Source: Penium margaritaceum | Taxonomy: Eukaryota > Streptophyta > Zygnematophyceae > Desmidiales > Peniaceae | Assembly (NCBI GenBank): GCA_023375785.1 | Contig: SZWC01000578.1 | Span: 192,803 to 236,078, forward strand | DNA: 43,276 bases | Direction: 5' to 3' | Part shown: positions 20,487-30,923 of the stretch, in pieces | How the letters are laid out: each line of letters begins with the position of its first letter | Numbering within the stretch: the first letter of the stretch is position 1 | The notes under the pieces: generated by a model | Seen by the model: the letters and a program-made list of their open reading frames with translations, nothing else | Told to the model about the DNA's origin: nothing | Database searches by the model: none | Program-made: the position numbers and the translations under genes

Positions 20487-21187
20487 TGTAGCGGGAGGGC
20501 CGGTTTGGCCCTCCCTCCTTGCTGAAGCGAGAGGTGGTTGCGCACCACCCCTCACGTCAGCAAGGGCTGGCCGACAGCCAGCACTTCGCTGTCCGTCGGC
20601 CAGCTCGCTGCCGGCCGGCTGGATGGCCGGCGGCTGGCCAAGTGATCGGCCGGCCACCAGCCGGCCAGCCACCAGCCGCCGATCGCGGCCTCAGCCCGAT
20701 CGGCGGCTGAGGGGCCGCGAGGGCCTCGAGGGCGAGGCCTCGTGGCCTCGTGTCCTTGCCCCCGCTCGATCTCCTCGCAAGCGAGTGAGCGAGGACAAAG
20801 GAGGGGGGCGAGGGACGAGAGACGAGAGAAAGCTGGCACGAAATTGCCAGCTTGCCTCGCACACGACGATTTCTTACCAGAATGTCAAAAACATAAATCA
20901 AAGTTCGTTTACGATGAACTTCGACATAAAAATAATGGAATAACCCATGTGAAAGCACGAGTTCGAGGTAAAAACCCCCGGTTTGGGTCCCAAAACCAGG
21001 GTTAAGGTCTTAAACGGAAATGGACCTCCGGAGACTCGAAATATTCGAGTCTCCTTGCTCTGGGTCGTTGATGACGATTGCCCCTTAGTTCAGCGAAAGG
21101 GGAAAACTCCTGACACGAACTGAGAATGCCCTTCTATTAACTCAGATGACGACTTCAGAGCAGGAGCTGGAGACTCGACCCATTACA
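20487..21187 (+). repeat. Chromovirus 5' LTR
   Basis: Begins TGTAGCGGGAGGG and ends CCCATTACA, giving TG...CA ends. The first half is very GC-rich with nested GGCCGGC palindromes. Near 20926 is a TATA-like ATAAAAATA preceded by a short hairpin (AAGTTCGT...ATGAACTT). Near the end a perfect 11-bp hairpin GGAGACTCGAA-ATA-TTCGAGTCTCC lies at 21030-21054. The 3' LTR is alignable throughout; in the first 140 bp I count roughly a dozen differences, mostly transitions, implying an old insertion. Confidence 0.9.
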
Positions 21188-21188
21188 G

Positions 21189-21200
21189 TGGTATCAGAGC
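21189..21200 (+). other. Primer-binding site (initiator tRNA-Met)
   Basis: TGGTATCAGAGC starts one base after the LTR end and is complementary to the 3' end of plant initiator tRNA-Met, the usual minus-strand primer. Confidence 0.92.
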
Positions 21201-22061
21201 TAGAAGACCCTTGCGACTAAGGGTTTGACGGAAACGGTGGCTACGTCGTATATAAAATGTCGCCGGTAGCCACAAGCAGCAGTAGAAACACCAGACGGGA
21301 CTACGACATCCATAATTCACGGATTGAAGTGCCACAAAGTATGTTCGAGAGCAGGAAAAAAAACTGTACTTGGTGGAGCCACTTCCTTCCAGCCTCTCCT
21401 CACTTCCAAGGGTCTAGGAGGAGTTTTGTGGGACAGGGTGGGGAGTCCCCAACCCCAAAAACCATCAAATCCTCCCCATGTACAAGACTTCTTCCTCCCT
21501 CCCTCATCCAAAAAATTTGGGAAACTTCCTTTTCCAAGATCTGGGACTCTCAGGACCTGAGAGTACCCTAAAAAGAAGGAGGGTATCACCTTGAAGGGTT
21601 TTGACCGCACTCCAACGCCGCCGGCTTAAGGGAGACGCTGCCCAAGAACACGAGAGGTGTCAAAGAGCATGAAGAGAAGGCCAAGGAAGACAAGAAGATA
21701 AGAGGAAGACAAGGAGGTAGAAGAAAGAGTGAAAGAATTACTAGGAATTTTTAGAATTCCTCCTTGCACTCCTTCCTCTTGTTTGGTGAGTGACACTCAC
21801 ATCCCTTGTTATTTTCTTGTCTTGTAATTTTTTATTTTTGTATATTCTAGTCACTACCATTTGCCGTGGATCATAGCTTAGGAAGACTAGTTTTCAAAAT
21901 CCACACCCTTGTGCCGACCTGGCGGCCTAGGAAAACATAAATTAAATCTATAATTACCTCACCGATCGTAAGAGCAAGGAGATTGTGGGAGGCAATCCCT
22001 CCTCAAATTTGTGAGGTGATCCCCACAACGGCTTTCATGTGCTAGTTGTACGGGCAACTAG
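21201..22061 (+). other. Chromovirus untranslated leader
   Basis: About 860 bases between PBS and the Gag start, without coding signal. It is AT-richer and contains lysine-codon-like purine runs near 21660-21740. Packaging signals would be expected here in an active element, but none can be identified by eye. Confidence 0.6.
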
Positions 22062-24108
22062 ATGGTAAGTCCCGGACCGTCGAAGACCAACAAGGGCAAG
22101 GTGGTGACGGCCTCACCACACCCCCTAGGCGGACTCCAAATCTTGGGAGCCGCCGTCGCGAGCACGGTTGCCAAACCAAAGGCAACCGTATCACCGAAGG
22201 TAACCAGCACCAACCTTGGCGACACCAAGAAGCATGCGGAAGTCGAAAAAGTGCTCGATGAGCACGTCGACACGCACGTGGACGACCCCCACGCGACGGA
22301 CGCCGCGCTCGAGGACGACCACCCGGGTGTGGATCCCGATGAAGAGCACGACACCGACGATGGCGAAGGAGATGAGGATCGTGATCATCGCCATCGTCAT
22401 GCGACAAACTCGAGTCGATTGCTCGAGAAGGCCAAGGCGCTCACCGCATCGCCCAAAGCTACCGATACCAGCGAGGCTATCGAGAGCAGCAAAGGCGCCG
22501 AAAGCAGCCACGCAGGAAGTTCCCACGAGAACGAGCCGGATGACATCACCGCAAACGCAACTCGCGATGACCGCCAAAGGCTTGCGGAGTTTGCTGCTGA
22601 GTCAGTGGGCCAACTCAAGATTACCACCGATGGTGGGGGTATGGCACCACTCGGAGGAGTGGGGTTGGACCTCCCTTCCTACGTTGTGGCGCAATACGGC
22701 AGGGCAACACCCACTCGAGCGCTGTTGCTGACGACGGTCTCCTCCGAAAGGTGGGAATCCATGGAGGCATGTACGCAAAAAGTACCCTCCTGTAGTGGGT
22801 AAATGTGCACGGACAACGAAGGCCCTGGAGGCACTCGCCGATGCTCTGACAAAATCAGAGCTCAAGTTCGCGTTCGGCAACCTGCTGGCCCACTTCGGGC
22901 AGAGCATCACGGATCTCAAACATGATCGCCAGCTGCAGCGCCTGGCCCATGAGGCAAGCCGTTGATGCAATGACCTCGACAAGGCATTGCAGAGCGTAAC
23001 CCACGTGTGGATGCAGCATCAAGTGCAGCACGTCATAGCTGCTGATGCCACTGCCGGTGGCAGCAACAACTTGCCTACCTCGACGAATTCGGGACCGATC
23101 ATGAACACGTCGTTCTTCCACAGTGTGGAGATCTTCCAGAAGGGCATGAATCTAACCAACTGGCTGAACCGCATGGCGCACTTCCTACGCGTTGACAAGG
23201 CTCCACTCAATCAGTGGGGTGATCTTGCCACGATACGGCTTGAAGATAAGCTCTTTAAGTTTGTGGTCAAGGAGTGGAGTGCGCAGAGGCCTCACCTTGA
23301 GTGGTAGCCTATGCCATGGGAAGCCTTCTACACAATCATGCATAAGAAGTGTACCCAGCGTGAGGAGGCGCAGTGCGCCTTCCACAAGATCAAGGACTTC
23401 AGGCAGCTGGATAACTCGCTTGAGGCCTACTTGAGAAAGTTTACCGCACTCGTGGAGGAAGCCAAAAGCTTCACCAAGAGCGACGGTACCCAGACCTTCA
23501 AGTACCCAGAGTGCTTGTTGCTGGATTACTTGCGCGATGGTATTGCCAGCGTGAAGCTGAAGGACAAGACCAGCAAAACCGCAATGGGCCAAACTTGGAC
23601 ATGCTGGAAGGCGTTGCGAGACTACATGAGCGAAGTGTATTTGGCGAACCCAAAGCACTACTCGGATGCACGGCCGAACGTGTGTGTACAGCAAGGCCGC
23701 GATGCACGCATTGATGTTGCAGGGGCTGGAGGGACAGCCGGGCAGCGGGGCGAGGTCAAGGGTAAGCAGCCGGCAAACCCCTCAGCCAAGAAGACTGGTG
23801 GGAACAAGCTCCCCAACTACAAGCGCTGCCTTGACAATGACGAGCTACAGGTGGCGTGCGAGCATCGTAACATGGCCTTTCGTGAGGGATTGTACCACAG
23901 CTGCATGCAGTCCAGACACTTCAAGGCTCAGTGCCCTGAGGCTGTTGGTGGTGGACAAGAGGCCGCCACGTTAGCCGCAACATCGGTAACTTGTTGGGAG
24001 GGTGCAGTAGGAGGCTGCGGACAGGGCCGTGCATAGGGTCACGGTCGTGGAAATAGGCCCGGCCGTGGTAACAAACAAGGCCGTGGGGCGGGTTTTCCCC
24101 ACCCCTGA
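22062..24108 (+). pseudogene. Chromovirus Gag, degenerate
   Basis: Starts at ATG 22062 (MVSPGPSKTNKGKVVTASPH). An acidic His/Asp-rich segment (DDGEGDEDRDHRHRH) is followed, after a frame change near 22800, by a retrotransposon-gag domain: TNWLNRMAHFLRVDKAPLNQ, then MPWEAFYTIMHKKCTQREEA and LEAYLRKFTALVEEA. The nucleocapsid knuckle reads LYHSCMQSRHFKAQC: C-x4-H-x4-C is intact but the first Cys is Tyr (TGC to TAC). A Gly/Arg-rich tail (GHGRGNRPGRGNKQGRGAG) ends at TGA 24106-24108, probably the authentic stop. In-frame stops: TGA 22963, TAG 23305, TAG 24034. The last two fit CAG codons for Gln. Confidence 0.86.
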
Positions 24109-24116
24109 GTGACGTT

Positions 24117-24900
24117 AGTGGGGGCCACTTAAGGGTAAAACTGGATCACAAGTGTGGGTTCATGTTTTCAGACGAGGATGTTCAACAATTTGAGTTTTTG
24201 ACGAGTTCAAATTTCTCTGTTGTTTTCTCCCCTCTCATTGAACCTCATTGTGCACTTGCTGATCGACATTGCGCACTAAATCTTACATCATCGGATGAGA
24301 TGGATGAATGAACCTGCTTAGTGGTGGCGACACCAACAACTGTGTAAGAATTATGTAACATAGTGTTGGAAGAAAACGCCCTCAAAGCGATGAATTCAAT
24401 CATGTCTGTGGTAACTTTAGTCAACAATTTTGACCCAGTGAAATTTAAAGACTGGGAGGTGCTACCCGAATTTACACGTGCTTACAAGATGTGGACTCGA
24501 GTAGGTGAATCATGGGAGTTGCGGCATCGGCCGTCTAGATTCTGTGTTTATCACAAACTCGGCTTGTCATTATCAAGCTTGTTCACTCGGAAGAGTGGAG
24601 GCAACCTGAAGATACGATTCAAAGGACACCTAGCTGGTGCTCACGCGAACGTTCTTGCTGACACTGAAGGGAATAACTCCTTTGTTAGCCTTGGCTTTAA
24701 CTGACAGGTTGGCCTGAAGTATGAGCCATCAAATGTCACAGTTGTCGTCGGTGACAACCGTACTGTACCCGTGATTGGTACTTGTAAAGAAAAATATTGT
24801 ATTCAAGGGTACACACAGAGTGTTATGTTGAAGGTACTCAATCTTCTTGACTTGTTTGACATGGTGTTAGGTGATCCCTCACTCTGTGAAAACAAGGCTC
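24117..24900 (+). pseudogene. Chromovirus aspartic protease, active site altered
   Basis: Frame-0 reading FKGHLAGAHANVLADTEGNN then SFVSLGF, a stop, QVGLKYE and VTVVVGDNRTVPVIG, ending in LFDMVLGDPSL. This is the Gypsy retropepsin layout (flap and conserved DMVLG block). The catalytic D-T/S-G triad reads D-T-E, a Gly-to-Glu change that fits one G-to-A step, so the enzyme would be dead. Stops: TGA 24309, TAA 24345, TGA 24702. Confidence 0.72.
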
Positions 24901-25059
24901 TAATGTGCTTTAAATCAAAGCGTTTAATCCTCCAAAAAGGACAGCGTCGCTTTACGTTGATTCCAAGTACGGAATTATCACCGATCCGACTCAAAGTCCA
25001 TGCCAGCTTGTTTGTGATGCAGGTCAACAGACATATTCGACAAGGTTGTCGATACTTCT

Positions 25060-25955
25060 TGGCTCCGTTGCAGAAAGTAGAGGATGACATGAAGGAAAAC
25101 ATGCCACAAGAGATAAAATCTCTATTGGCGGAGTTCTCGGATGTATTCCAAGACCCACCGGCTGGGCTTCCACGAGATAGACACGTGGGCCACACGATTC
25201 GAATGCAACTGGAGGCGACTCCTCCATTCAGGCCCATGTATTACCTTAGTCTAGCAGAAAGGCGAGAGGCCAAACGCCAAATCAAAGAGTACCTTGCAAA
25301 AGGATAGCTCGAGCCAAGTGGCTCGCCGTACGGTGTTCCGATCATTTTTTTGAACAAAAAGGACGATGGTTTACGCATGTGCATGGATTAGCGAGCGTTG
25401 AACAAGCTGAAGGTAAAAAATCGATTCCCCTTACTGCGGATTGAGGACCTTTATGACCAACTCCAAGGGGCAAAAGAATTTTTGTCCTTGGATTTGTCTC
25501 AAGGGTCCCATCAAATCCGCATCACGGAAGATGATGTACCCATAACCGCTTTTTGAACGCACATGGGACACTATCAGTTTTGAGTATTATGCTTCAGGCT
25601 TACAAATGCCCCGGCAACCTTGCAAGGAGAAATGAACCAAACGTTCGCCAAGAAACTCGGTCAGTTTGTCTTGGTTTACCTGGACGACATCCTAAATTCC
25701 TCCAAATCAATGGAAGAGCACATAGAACATCTGCGTGAAGTCCTCGCAATCCTTTGGGAACAGAAGTTCTATGCCAAAGTGAGCAAGTGTAAGTTTGCAC
25801 AAGATGAGCTCGAATACCTTGGACGCATCGTGGGCAAGGACAGCATCCGTGTCGATCCATGAAAGGTCCAAGCCGTTGTAGTCTGGCCACGTCCGGAAAA
25901 TGTTGGGTACATTCGGTCTTTCCTTGGCCTTGAAAACTACTTTTGATGGTTTATG
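25060..25955 (+). pseudogene. Chromovirus reverse transcriptase, degenerate
   Basis: Frame 0 gives the ordered Gypsy RT blocks: LAEFSDVFQDPPAGLP, LEPSGSPYGVPIIF, KKDDGLRMCMD-stop-RALNKL, FLSLDLSQGSHQIRI (first catalytic Asp), HMGHYQF-stop-V...LTNAPATLQG, and VLVYLDDIL with the catalytic YLDD box at about 25675-25690. It continues with KVSKCKFAQDELEYLGRIV. Stops: TAG 25305, TAG 25389, TGA 25554, TGA 25581, TGA 25860, TGA 25944. Most TGAs sit where the family has Arg, as expected from CGA. All catalytic Asp residues are still readable, but the stops preclude a product. Confidence 0.92.
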
Positions 25956-26075
25956 CAAGGGTATTTGACCCTGGTAGTACCGCTAACCAGGCTCACGCGA
26001 AACTGCGTGTATTGGGAATTGACATCTGATTGCAAGAATATTTTCCTCAAATTCAAAGAGCTTCTATCCACAATG

Positions 26076-26470
26076 CCCGTCCTAGATCTTCCAGATCCAT
26101 CGCAACCATGGGAGGTTTGATGTGATGAGTTGCTAGTAGGACTCGGAGCCGTCCTCATGCAAAACGGTCACCCAGTTGTGTATGAGAGACAGAAACTCAT
26201 CCCCGTGGAAACACAGTACACAACTGGGGATCAAAAGCTCCTTGCGGTAGTGCACGTTTTCAAGATGTGGCTTTGCTACCTCGAGGATGCTGAAGGGGGT
26301 GTGACGGTCGTGACCGACCTTAGCCCATTGGTGTTTTTCCAAACGCAACTGAACCTGTCAAGATGATAGGCACGTTGGAGCAAATACCTCAGCCAATTCT
26401 TTTTCACGTGGGAATATAGGTCAGGATGCATCAATGTGGCCGATCCACTAAGCCGACAGCATGTGGAAAT
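26076..26470 (+). pseudogene. Chromovirus RNase H, catalytic Glu altered
   Basis: Same frame as RT: CDELLVGLGAVLMQNGHPVV (first catalytic Asp), TTGDQKLLAVVHVFKMWLCY, VVTDLSPLVFFQTQLNLS (a further catalytic Asp), then stop-stop-ARWSKYLSQFFFTWEY and NVADPLSR. The family normally has Glu in the E-L-L-A-V block; here it is Lys (GAG to AAG). Stops: TGA 26118, TGA 26364, TAG 26367. The last two occupy the Arg and Gln of the expected R-R-Q-A-R-W block. Confidence 0.88.
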
Positions 26471-26639
26471 TAAAAGAACCATTGAGGTCGGTCTGTGTTT
26501 TATGGCTATTGCAACAGCAACAGTATGAATACCAGATCTCCCTACACCTCTGCGGCAACCACCACGAGAGATTATCTAGTACAACAGTTTTGTAAATAGG
26601 ATTCGCAAAGGATACTGTATAGATTCTTGGTTTCAAGAA

Positions 26640-27860
26640 TCTCAAAATCTGGACGGACTTGTGGAGGCCGCAGAAATCTTCAGGCACGGAGAACAAGTTG
26701 TTGTGCCAAACTGGGAGACCTTTTCCACAGGATTATCTCCCAGTTCCACGACCCACCGGTCGCAGGTCATGTGGGACCTCAAAAGACTGGACACGCACTC
26801 TCGGCCCACTATTGCTGGCCATGATGGAGTGTCGATGTACGTAAGTATTGCATGACATGCAACCATGTCTTCATAATAAGGCTAGTAACAAGAAGCTATA
26901 TGGACTACTTCAATAGCTTCCCATTCCTGGGACTCCATGGGAGTGCGTCAGCATGGACTTCATTACTGGTCTTCCTGACACGGCCCGTGGCCATGATGCA
27001 AAACTAGTGGTTATGGATCGTCTGACGAAGATGACACACTTGATTCCCACAACCACTGATGTGAATGCAAAGGAGACCGCTCGTCACTTCTTTAAGGGTG
27101 TCGTAAAGTACCACGGCTTGCCGTTGCGTGTTATCTCTCATTGAGATCAAAAATTTGCTACTAAGTTCTGGCAAAATGTGCACAAGTACTCCGGTAGCGA
27201 GTCGCAGGTGTCGACAGTATTTCTCCGTCAAAATAATGAACAAATAGAGCGCATGAACCACACTCTGGAAAAAACTCTCCGCATACACGTCGATCCTTCC
27301 ATGAATGACTGGGACGAATTCCTAGCACCGGTAGAGTTTGCGGTGAATAACTCGGTGAACGAGTCTACACAGTTCACACTGTTTGTGTTGAACAGTGGTC
27401 GGCATTCAGTGGTACCCTCTTTATTGGTGAAGAGTGGGAGTACAAGAGGACAGGTTCGTCCTGCTCAAGCCTTTGCTGAGTGCATTGACTCCTTTTTACG
27501 GGAGGCGAAGGGTCACCTTCAAGCTGCTCGACAACGACAAAGGGCATATGCCAACAAAAGTTGCTGTGGGGTCTCGTTTGACATCGGTGACAAAGTGTTG
27601 CTTAGCACTAAGAATTTTTCGGCTGAAGTCGCCACGGGCACGAAAACGTCTACCGAAGTGGATTGGGCCTTTTATCATCGTTGCACACATTGGGCCCGTG
27701 GCATACCGATTGCTGCTTCCGCTGAGTATGAAGGTACATGGCGTGTTTCATGTGAGCCTTTTGGCTCCATACACGGCAGATGTAACCGTTTAGCCACGAC
27801 CGACAGTCGTTGTTGTCGATGGCCAATACAAGGTTCTTTGCCTACTTCAGCACCGAGAGC
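26640..27860 (+). pseudogene. Chromovirus integrase, degenerate
   Basis: The zinc-binding H2C2 domain reads in frame 2 (HDPPVAGHVGPQKTGHAL ... VRKYCMTCN), with TGA at 26822. The core reads in frame 1: SMDFITGLPDTARGHDAKLV (first Asp), LPLRVISH-stop-DQKFATKF, then NNEQIERMNHTLE (Glu). At the second catalytic position the expected S-D-R-D is S-H-stop-D: Asp is replaced by His and Arg by TGA (27142). The C-terminal segment [13 protein letters not shown] shifts to frame 2, which continues [16 protein letters not shown] and [15 protein letters not shown]. Inactive. Confidence 0.9.
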
Positions 27861-27869
27861 GTATTCTCT

Positions 27870-27990
27870 GGTCGCATGTTGTTAGGGAATACCTCGTTCA
27901 TTGGGCCTGGTTTCGACCTGAACATAACTCATGGGAGCCCGAATCTCGGTTGCTCATAGGGGTGGTCAACGAGTATTGGAGCGAGTTGGT
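27870..27990 (+). pseudogene. Integrase-terminal chromodomain
   Basis: REYLVHWAWFRPEHNSWEPE followed by SRLLIGVVNEYW matches the chromodomain core (Y-L-V-x-W-x-G ... P-E-x-N-x-W-E-P-E). In chromoviruses this module tethers integration to modified chromatin. The Gly after the aromatic Trp is replaced here (W-A-W-F), whereas the second copy at about 32030-31950 retains W-A-G. Confidence 0.85.
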
Positions 27991-28308
27991 AGCTCGCGCG
28001 GATCGACACGTGTCAGGGGGCACCATCTAAACACGGAAAAAGTGAACAACATTCTCGCAGGGCGGCATTCATGTACTGCAACCATAGGAGGTTGGGGATG
28101 CCCAACATGGTTGTCGCGCGGGCGCTGCAGCCTAAAGGGGGGAGGCCGCTAGCCGTGCAGACCGACAAGCTGCAGCTTAGGTCCAAGTGCCATGCACGAG
28201 TTCATGTTTAACTAGTGATTGAAAATATTAATTTTTCCTTCACAATGTTGATGACTCACTATCTGACAATCTTGCTTGTTGTTTATGAACCGAGACGGTA
28301 CATAATTA

Positions 28309-28319
28309 GTGGGGAGGAA
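28309..28319 (+). other. Polypurine tract of the chromovirus
   Basis: GTGGGGAGGAA lies directly before TGTAGCGGG of the 3' LTR; the inverted family member has the same tract next to its LTR at 31601. It primes plus-strand DNA synthesis. Confidence 0.9.
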
Positions 28320-29037
28320 TGTAGCGGGAGGGCTGGTTTGGCCCTCCCTCCTCGCTGAAGCGAGGGGTGGTTGCGCACCACCCCTCGCATCAGCGAGGGC
28401 TGGCCGACGGCCAGCATTTCGCTGGCCTTCCGCCAACTCGCTGCCGTCCGGCTGGATGGCCACCACCCGGCCAAGTGACCGGCCGGCCACCAACCGGCCA
28501 GTCGCTAGATGCCGATCGTGACCTTAGCACGATCGGCGGATGAGGGGCCGTGAGGGCCTCGAGGGCGAGGCCTCATGGCCTCGTGCCCTCGCCCCCACTC
28601 ACCCTCCTTGCAAGCAAGCGAGCAACGATGAGGGAGGGGGACGAGGGACGAGAGATGAGAGAAAGCTGGCGCAAAATTACCAGCGTACCTCGCACACAAT
28701 GATTTCATGCCAGAACGTCAAAAACGTAAATTGAAGTTCGTTTGCAATGAACTTCGACATAAAAATTACGGAATAACTCGTGTTAAAGCACGAGTTCAAG
28801 GTAAAAAGCTCCGGTTTGGTTCCCAAAACCAGTAGAAAGGCTTAAAACAGAAATGGGCTTCCGAAGACTCAAAACATTCGAGTTTCCCTGCTCTGGGTCA
28901 TTGGTGACGATTGCCCCTCTGTCCTGCGAAGGGGGGAAATCCTTCACACAGATTGAGGACGCCATTCTACGAACTCCGACGACGACTTCAGAGTAGGAGC
29001 TAGAGGTGGAGACTTGACCCGTTACTCCTTCGTAACA
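28320..29037 (+). repeat. Chromovirus 3' LTR
   Basis: Aligned end to end with the 5' LTR. Differences include a 6-base insertion near 29001 and an extra 10 or so bases before the terminal CA (GTTAC-TCCTTCGTAA-CA), so the right boundary is uncertain (29025 or 29037). The LTR hairpin has decayed here (28863-28887: GAAGACTCAAAA...TTCGAGTTTCC), through G/A and C/T changes. Confidence 0.87.
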
Positions 29038-29262
29038 GGTGGAAAAGCCTCCTATCGTTGGGTGTCATTTTTGAATTGTTCGCAAGTTTGTTTTTTAAAC
29101 CTCCTCCCCCGAAAAATTGGGTTCGGTCGTGAGATACCCGAATAGTAGAAATATAAAACTGATTCGCCCGTCGTCGAGCGAGAAATAACCTAACTACCCA
29201 TCAGCCGCCGCTATCGCCACGCCAGTAACAAAGAAAACAGGCAAAAATGCATGGCGAGACCA

Positions 29263-29291
29263 CATGCCATGCGCTGACGACGCATGGTATG
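29263..29291. repeat. Short hairpin CATGCCATGCG/CGCATGGTATG
   Basis: Eleven-base arms with one mismatch and a 7-base loop; first member of the hairpin cluster that runs to about 29820. Confidence 0.8.
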
Positions 29292-29300
29292 CGGCGCCCT

Positions 29301-29348
29301 CCGCTAGTATCACAAACCCTTTCGTTGAAGGGTTTGTGATACTAGCGG
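29301..29348. repeat. Perfect 21-bp hairpin
   Basis: Bases 29301-29321 are exactly complementary to 29328-29348 around loop TCGTTG; the stem contains CTAGTATCACAAACCC. A perfect arm amid otherwise decayed DNA implies youth or maintenance. Confidence 0.92.
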
Positions 29349-29400
29349 GGGGAGGTTTGTTTAGAGTTTGAGGGGAGTTTGAGATTCCCCATGCGTTGAA

Positions 29401-29440
29401 AGGGAACCTGCTGGGCACCGCTACCGCGAGGCCCAGCAAG
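29401..29440 (-). repeat. Inverted relative of the 14.3-kb hairpin repeat
   Basis: Reverse complement CTGGGCCTCGCGGTAGCGG then TGCCCAGCAGGTTCCC aligns with 14461-14495, including the 4-base loop and the downstream CAGGTTCCC. It shows this is a dispersed family. Confidence 0.7.
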
Positions 29441-29576
29441 AGCCCGCGCAAAAATAAAACCCTAAAACCTTGAATGTAATTTGGGGTATGGTTTGAATGC
29501 GTTTTGTGTGTTAAAATGATAGGTTTGCATTTACAAAAAATTATCCAAAACGAAAGAAGGGCGTTTTCGCTCGATT

Positions 29577-29745
29577 GCGAGGGAGCAATGACCGCTTTGT
29601 TTTTTTTTTGTCACGCAAATCCCCCAGTTCGATGTAGGGTTTTATGTTTGGCGCGGGCTCCTCCCGTGCCAAACATACAAAACCCTAAATCGAACTGGGG
29701 GGTTTGCGTGACAAAAAAACAACAAAGCGGCCATCGCTCCCTCGC
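29577..29745. repeat. Long foldback with arms of about 80 nt and a 5-nt loop
   Basis: Left arm 29577-29657 and right arm 29663-29745 are inverted copies, with six substitutions and one 2-base indel by my alignment. The loop is CTCCT. The stem includes a CGTGACAAA/TTTGTCACG block and the telomere-like AAACCCTAAA. No coding frame makes sense across it. It could be a MITE, a young inverted duplication or a hairpin RNA source. Confidence 0.92.
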
Positions 29746-30430
29746 GATTCTCGCGTGGGAGCGATCTCTGCATGCAGGATTTTTTATGCTCGCCCGTCGA
29801 TGCATGCCGCGAGCGAGCATGATTTTCGACTGGGCTTTTGAGTATTTTTTTTGCCGCTACCGGGCGGACCAGAGTCACACTTTGCGTTTAATTAGTATCT
29901 AAGCTATTTGGCCCCGAAAAATTATGTACAATGTATTTGCCCACCCCCTCCCTCCTACATTTTTGGAAAATCTCGTTTTCTTCATAGAAATATTTGATAA
30001 TAATAACATTTTTACATTGAGAGATGCCAATGAAGTCGCAAAATGGAAATCTGGACAATGACCATTTACCCGACGGGGTACCTCGTTACCGATACTTTGG
30101 CCGCGGGGAGTCCTGAGATCAAAGTGTTCAAGCCGGGGCTTATGGATATCAAGGATTGAAACAAGGGGCGAATGGAGATCAGAATCCTTCGAATGGGATG
30201 GATGTTGTTTTCAAACATCCGGAATAGGGTACCCCGTAACGTTGCAGCACCAGAGATGGCTCGCTTTCGCGACCCATTCCTAGATTCCTTGCCGAACTTA
30301 AGTTCGGCGAGTAAACCGGGGCTTTCCAAATCTGAGGGTCCACTTCTTGGACCCGCACTAGTTATTATAAGACCGATGTCTATAGAATCGTCTCCTTGTG
30401 TGATTATGAGTTGCATGTGGAAGGGAGGGT
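29746..30430. other. No gene; small hairpins and an 18-bp palindrome
   Basis: Contains ATGCTCGC/GCGAGCAT (29786-29793, 29813-29820) and the perfect palindrome GCCGAACTTAAGTTCGGC (30291-30308). ACGGGGTACC near 30073 is inverted near 30228. Nothing coding was recognised. Confidence 0.6.
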
Positions 30431-30918
30431 GTTAGGAAGTGAGGAGGGAGGATAGGAGAACCTTATATTCAGGGAGGAACAGTGTATGTGCATGTGTGGA
30501 CATGCATGTGGTTGTGTCCGTGCATGCTTTTGCATTCGTGTATGTGTGTATGCTTGTGTAACTTGCATACCATTTATTTCTACTCATTTATGTGAGAGGA
30601 AAGGTGTCTTGCACGTTCATGGTTCAAAATATGCTCCGAGGTAGTCCGGCTCCTAGAAAAAGGGTCCACTCATGCAGTGTATACGAACGAACGATGAAAT
30701 GTTCTTTTCACCAATCTCTTTGCATAAATGTTTTTTAAAAAAATTAGTAGAATAATATTTTTTGCAATCCATGTTCATGTGTGCCCAACTTTTGAGGACT
30801 ACCCATGCCTTGAGCATGCCTGGACTCCTTGGAGTTGGTGTCTCGCATGTACATGGATTGGGGGACTTGTTATTTTTGAAATAGATTTTCACTTTGAAGA
30901 ATGTTTAATTGAAGGTGA
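30431..30918. other. No gene seen; TG/ATGC-rich stretch
   Basis: 30480-30570 is rich in alternating TG, ATG and GCATG steps; the remainder is AT-rich DNA without motifs. Confidence 0.5.
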
Positions 30919-30923
30919 CATGG

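Larger units (their letters stand above)
20487..29037 (+). mobile_element. Nearly full-length, inactive Ty3/Gypsy chromovirus
   Basis: Complete architecture in order: 5' LTR, initiator-tRNA-Met PBS, Gag, protease, RT, RNase H, integrase, chromodomain, PPT, 3' LTR. RT before integrase identifies Ty3/Gypsy, and the C-terminal chromodomain makes it a chromovirus. Gag and pol need frame changes and contain about 19 in-frame stops (by my reading 12 TGA, 6 TAG, 1 TAA). Flanks show no target duplication (CCTAC on the left; GGTGG or TCCTT on the right, depending on where the 3' LTR ends), so it may be an inter-element recombinant or eroded at its edge. A second family member lies inverted at 30924-32893. 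Confidence 0.93.

Noticed and set aside
20443..20958. GC-rich plus- and minus-strand frames of 130-170 codons
   Set aside because: They lie inside the chromovirus LTR and recur in the other LTR copies at 28212-28540, 31153-31650 and 32371-32950; composition artefacts.
22191..22577. Minus-strand frames opposite chromovirus Gag
   Set aside because: Shadow frames; the plus strand has the recognisable Gag and the correct order with pol.
29460..29695. Telomeric repeat
   Set aside because: Only single AACCCTAAA-like motifs occur, not a tandem telomere array.
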